Part shown: positions 39,280 through 40,763 of the stretch, piece by piece
How positions within the stretch are numbered: the first letter of the stretch is position 1
How the letters are laid out: every line of letters begins with the position of its first letter
The notes under the pieces: model-generated
What the model saw: the letters and a program-made list of their open reading frames with translations, nothing else
The model's database searches: none
Told to the model about the DNA's origin: nothing
Position numbers and translations under genes: made by a program
Assembly (NCBI GenBank): GCA_044233495.1
Contig: JBIIJX010000003.1
Coordinates: forward strand, 1-40,763
DNA: 40,763 nucleotides
Source: UBA10649 sp044233495
GTDB lineage: Bacteria > Actinomycetota > Actinomycetes > S36-B12
Direction of reading: 5' to 3'

Positions 39280-40763
39280 CGGGTGAACCGCATCGTGACG
39301 TCGACGGGGGCGGTCTGCACGGCACTGACGGTAGCGGTCGACCCCTGCTGGATCTGGCCACCAGCCTCGATGGGTGTCCAGCCCGGCGGGGGCGTGACCG
39401 TGACCGACAGCGTCGACGGCACGAAGAGTGACTGGGGCTCGGCATGCAGGCGGTAGGTGAGCTCGCCGTCGACGACCGCGAACGTGCCCGCCGGCAGCGA
39501 GTAGCTGACCGACACCGCATTCGTGCCTCCCGGAGGCGTCCAGCCCACCATGCGGATCATGCGATGCCCGAACCCGTCGTCGACCCAGCCCCCACCCAGC
39601 TGCGGATGGTTCTTGAACGGTCGGACGGCGAATCCGCTCGGGTAGTCGGCGCGGAAGTCGGTGGCCGTATCGGGCACATAGAGGATGTAGGCGTTCTTCA
39701 GCCACGACGTCTCGTAGCCCACGCGCTCCGGCGGACCCTCCGGGCGATCCTGAGGTGTGGCGTTGGTCAGCGTGACCGTCTGCGTCACCCGCGCGGATCC
39801 GTCCTCGGCCATGGCGACGGTGACGAGCACATTGCGCTGCTGGAAGACGTCGACCTTGCTCTGATTGCCGTTCTGCGTGTAGACGGCGGACCAGTCACCG
39901 ACACCGGGATCGTTGACCTCCCCTGATGCGCCCGAGCGCGTCGACAGGCGCTGCAGCTCGGGGTTGCGCATCCACGCCTGGAAGTGCCGACCGGGTGCGG
40001 TAGAGGTGATCGCACTCGCGGCATTGACGAGGTCGTCGCCCCCGAGGAGCCGCTCGAGGAGAGTGTTCAGCAGGGCCTGGTTGGCGTTCTGCCTGTCGAG
40101 CGCGCCCTCCTGCCCGAACTCCTGATACGCGTCGATGAGCAGGATCTGCCCGAGCCGCTCGCCGTCGACCGTGCCGTAGACGTCCGACTCGATCGGGCCG
40201 GTCGCATCCAGCACCGCCGCGATCGCCGTCAGATCGAGGGTGATGACGCCGTCGACGCGCGGATAGTTGCCGCCCGTCCACGCCTCCGCCATCTCGCGTG
40301 CGGAGAACAGCAGGTTCGGATGCGTGTTCGTGACGACGAACGGAGCGTTGCGCGGATTCGTGGCGAAGAACGGGTTCGCGCCCGGCCCCCACCACAGCAC
40401 AGGTGCGTTCAGCGGCGGGAAGAGCTGGGTGCTCGTCGGACCCTTGATCGGAATGGAGATCCGACCTTCGTTGAACTCCACCATGATCAGTGTCAGCGGG
40501 GCACCGCCGGCGGCACGCATCTCGGCCTGGTTCCCGATGGCGATCAGGTAGCGGCGCGGCCCGTTGGCGCCGAGTGCATCGGGCAGCACCGGGGCGATGG
40601 TGCTGAGGGACTCCAGTGCCTCCTCGACGGGCCGCATCTCCTCGAGGGCTCTGTCGCGCACCTCGGCGAGGGCGGTCGAGGGCGCGGTGGTGGCCCGGAT
40701 GCCCGTCAGGTCCTCATGGGCGGCGGTGAGCTGCGCGTCCGTGGTCGCCACGCGATCAGGCAG
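39276..40763 (-). CDS. DUF4012 protein, 5' end truncated by window
   Basis: A DUF4012 family protein of unknown function that usually has an N-terminal membrane helix and a large extracellular part; the visible portion is about 495 residues. IAIGNQAEMRAAGGAPLTLIM is the hallmark, followed by NPRNAPFVVTNTHPNLLFSAREMAEAW and VDGVITLDLTAIAAVLDATGP. The C-terminus holds beta-rich domains (FAVVDGELTYRLHAEPQSLFVP). The frame is open to the window edge and the family's membrane helix is not yet seen, so the true start lies beyond 40763 (a GTG at 40751 is probably internal). It is coupled to the membrane protein downstream and is often found in surface-polysaccharide loci. Confidence 0.85.
   Translation of the reverse strand: MPDRVATTDAQLTAAHEDLTGIRATTAPSTALAEVRDRALEEMRPVEEALESLSTIAPVLPDALGANGPRRYLIAIGNQAEMRAAGGAPLTLIMVEFNEGRISIPIKGPTSTQLFPPLNAPVLWWGPGANPFFATNPRNAPFVVTNTHPNLLFSAREMAEAWTGGNYPRVDGVITLDLTAIAAVLDATGPIESDVYGTVDGERLGQILLIDAYQEFGQEGALDRQNANQALLNTLLERLLGGDDLVNAASAITSTAPGRHFQAWMRNPELQRLSTRSGASGEVNDPGVGDWSAVYTQNGNQSKVDVFQQRNVLVTVAMAEDGSARVTQTVTLTNATPQDRPEGPPERVGYETSWLKNAYILYVPDTATDFRADYPSGFAVRPFKNHPQLGGGWVDDGFGHRMIRMVGWTPPGGTNAVSVSYSLPAGTFAVVDGELTYRLHAEPQSLFVPSTLSVTVTPPPGWTPIEAGGQIQQGSTATVSAVQTAPVDVTMRFTR

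Noticed and set aside
1..40763. CRISPR arrays, tRNA or rRNA genes, insertion sequences, integrases, riboswitches
   Set aside because: No regular repeat-spacer array, no transposase or recombinase frame, and no recognisable structured RNA were found on reading both strands.

Overview
The window is a dense surface-polysaccharide biosynthesis and export locus from a high-GC bacterium, almost certainly an actinomycete. The reasons are very high G+C, many GTG starts, leaderless-type promoters with a TANNNT -10 placed 6-7 bases before the start codon, two VapBC modules, and families common in Actinomycetota (an AbiEi/DUF559-type protein, DUF4012, DUF2304). I cannot place it more finely. No rRNA, tRNA, CRISPR array, transposase or integrase was seen, and no stretch longer than about 160 bases lacks a gene.

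Layout. 41-3253: a GT2 glycosyltransferase, a divergent fucosyltransferase-like gene and a DUF4910 M28-like protein. 3282-9101 (minus): a GT-like gene, a GT-C-like membrane protein, a UDP-glucuronate decarboxylase, a GT2, a DUF2304 protein and a polyprenyl-phosphate-type GT2; the last five form one tightly overlapping operon. 9184-14964 (minus): a PseB-like 4,6-dehydratase, a GT4 and a 1199-residue FkbM-GT-GT fusion. 15122-17137 (minus): a Gmd-like reductase and gmd. 17191-19518 (plus): a GT2, rfbA and a vapBC pair. 19523-21199 (minus): a GT4 caught between two toxin-antitoxin modules. 21278-21959 (minus): the second vapBC. 22083-25854 (minus): the export operon wzm-wzt plus a double GT2. 25998-27260 (plus): a secreted Ig-like protein. 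27354-28361 (minus): an AbiEi/DUF559-type nuclease-like gene flanked by repeat elements. 28488-32940 (minus): a class III aminotransferase, a long GT4 and a secreted beta-propeller. 33021-40763: two GT-C-like membrane proteins, a GT2, a DUF1972 GT4, rfbC and a truncated DUF4012 gene.

How it fits together. Sugar-nucleotide enzymes would supply UDP-xylose, GDP-4-keto-6-deoxymannose and probably GDP-6-deoxyhexose, dTDP-glucose and dTDP-rhamnose intermediates (rmlB and rmlD are not in the window), and a UDP-4-keto-6-deoxy-HexNAc. About a dozen glycosyltransferase genes would assemble the glycan. Wzm/Wzt would export it, with the Wzt C-terminal domain recognising the finished chain. GT-C-like membrane proteins could decorate it outside the membrane from polyprenyl-phosphate sugars. 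The actual polymer cannot be deduced from sequence.

The most notable observations are a near-universal leaderless promoter rule, including one 22-bp bidirectional promoter whose two -10 boxes share a TA step; a dispersed 72-bp hairpin repeat that brackets the nuclease-like gene; two vapBC modules bracketing one glycosyltransferase; and the triple-domain fusion protein.
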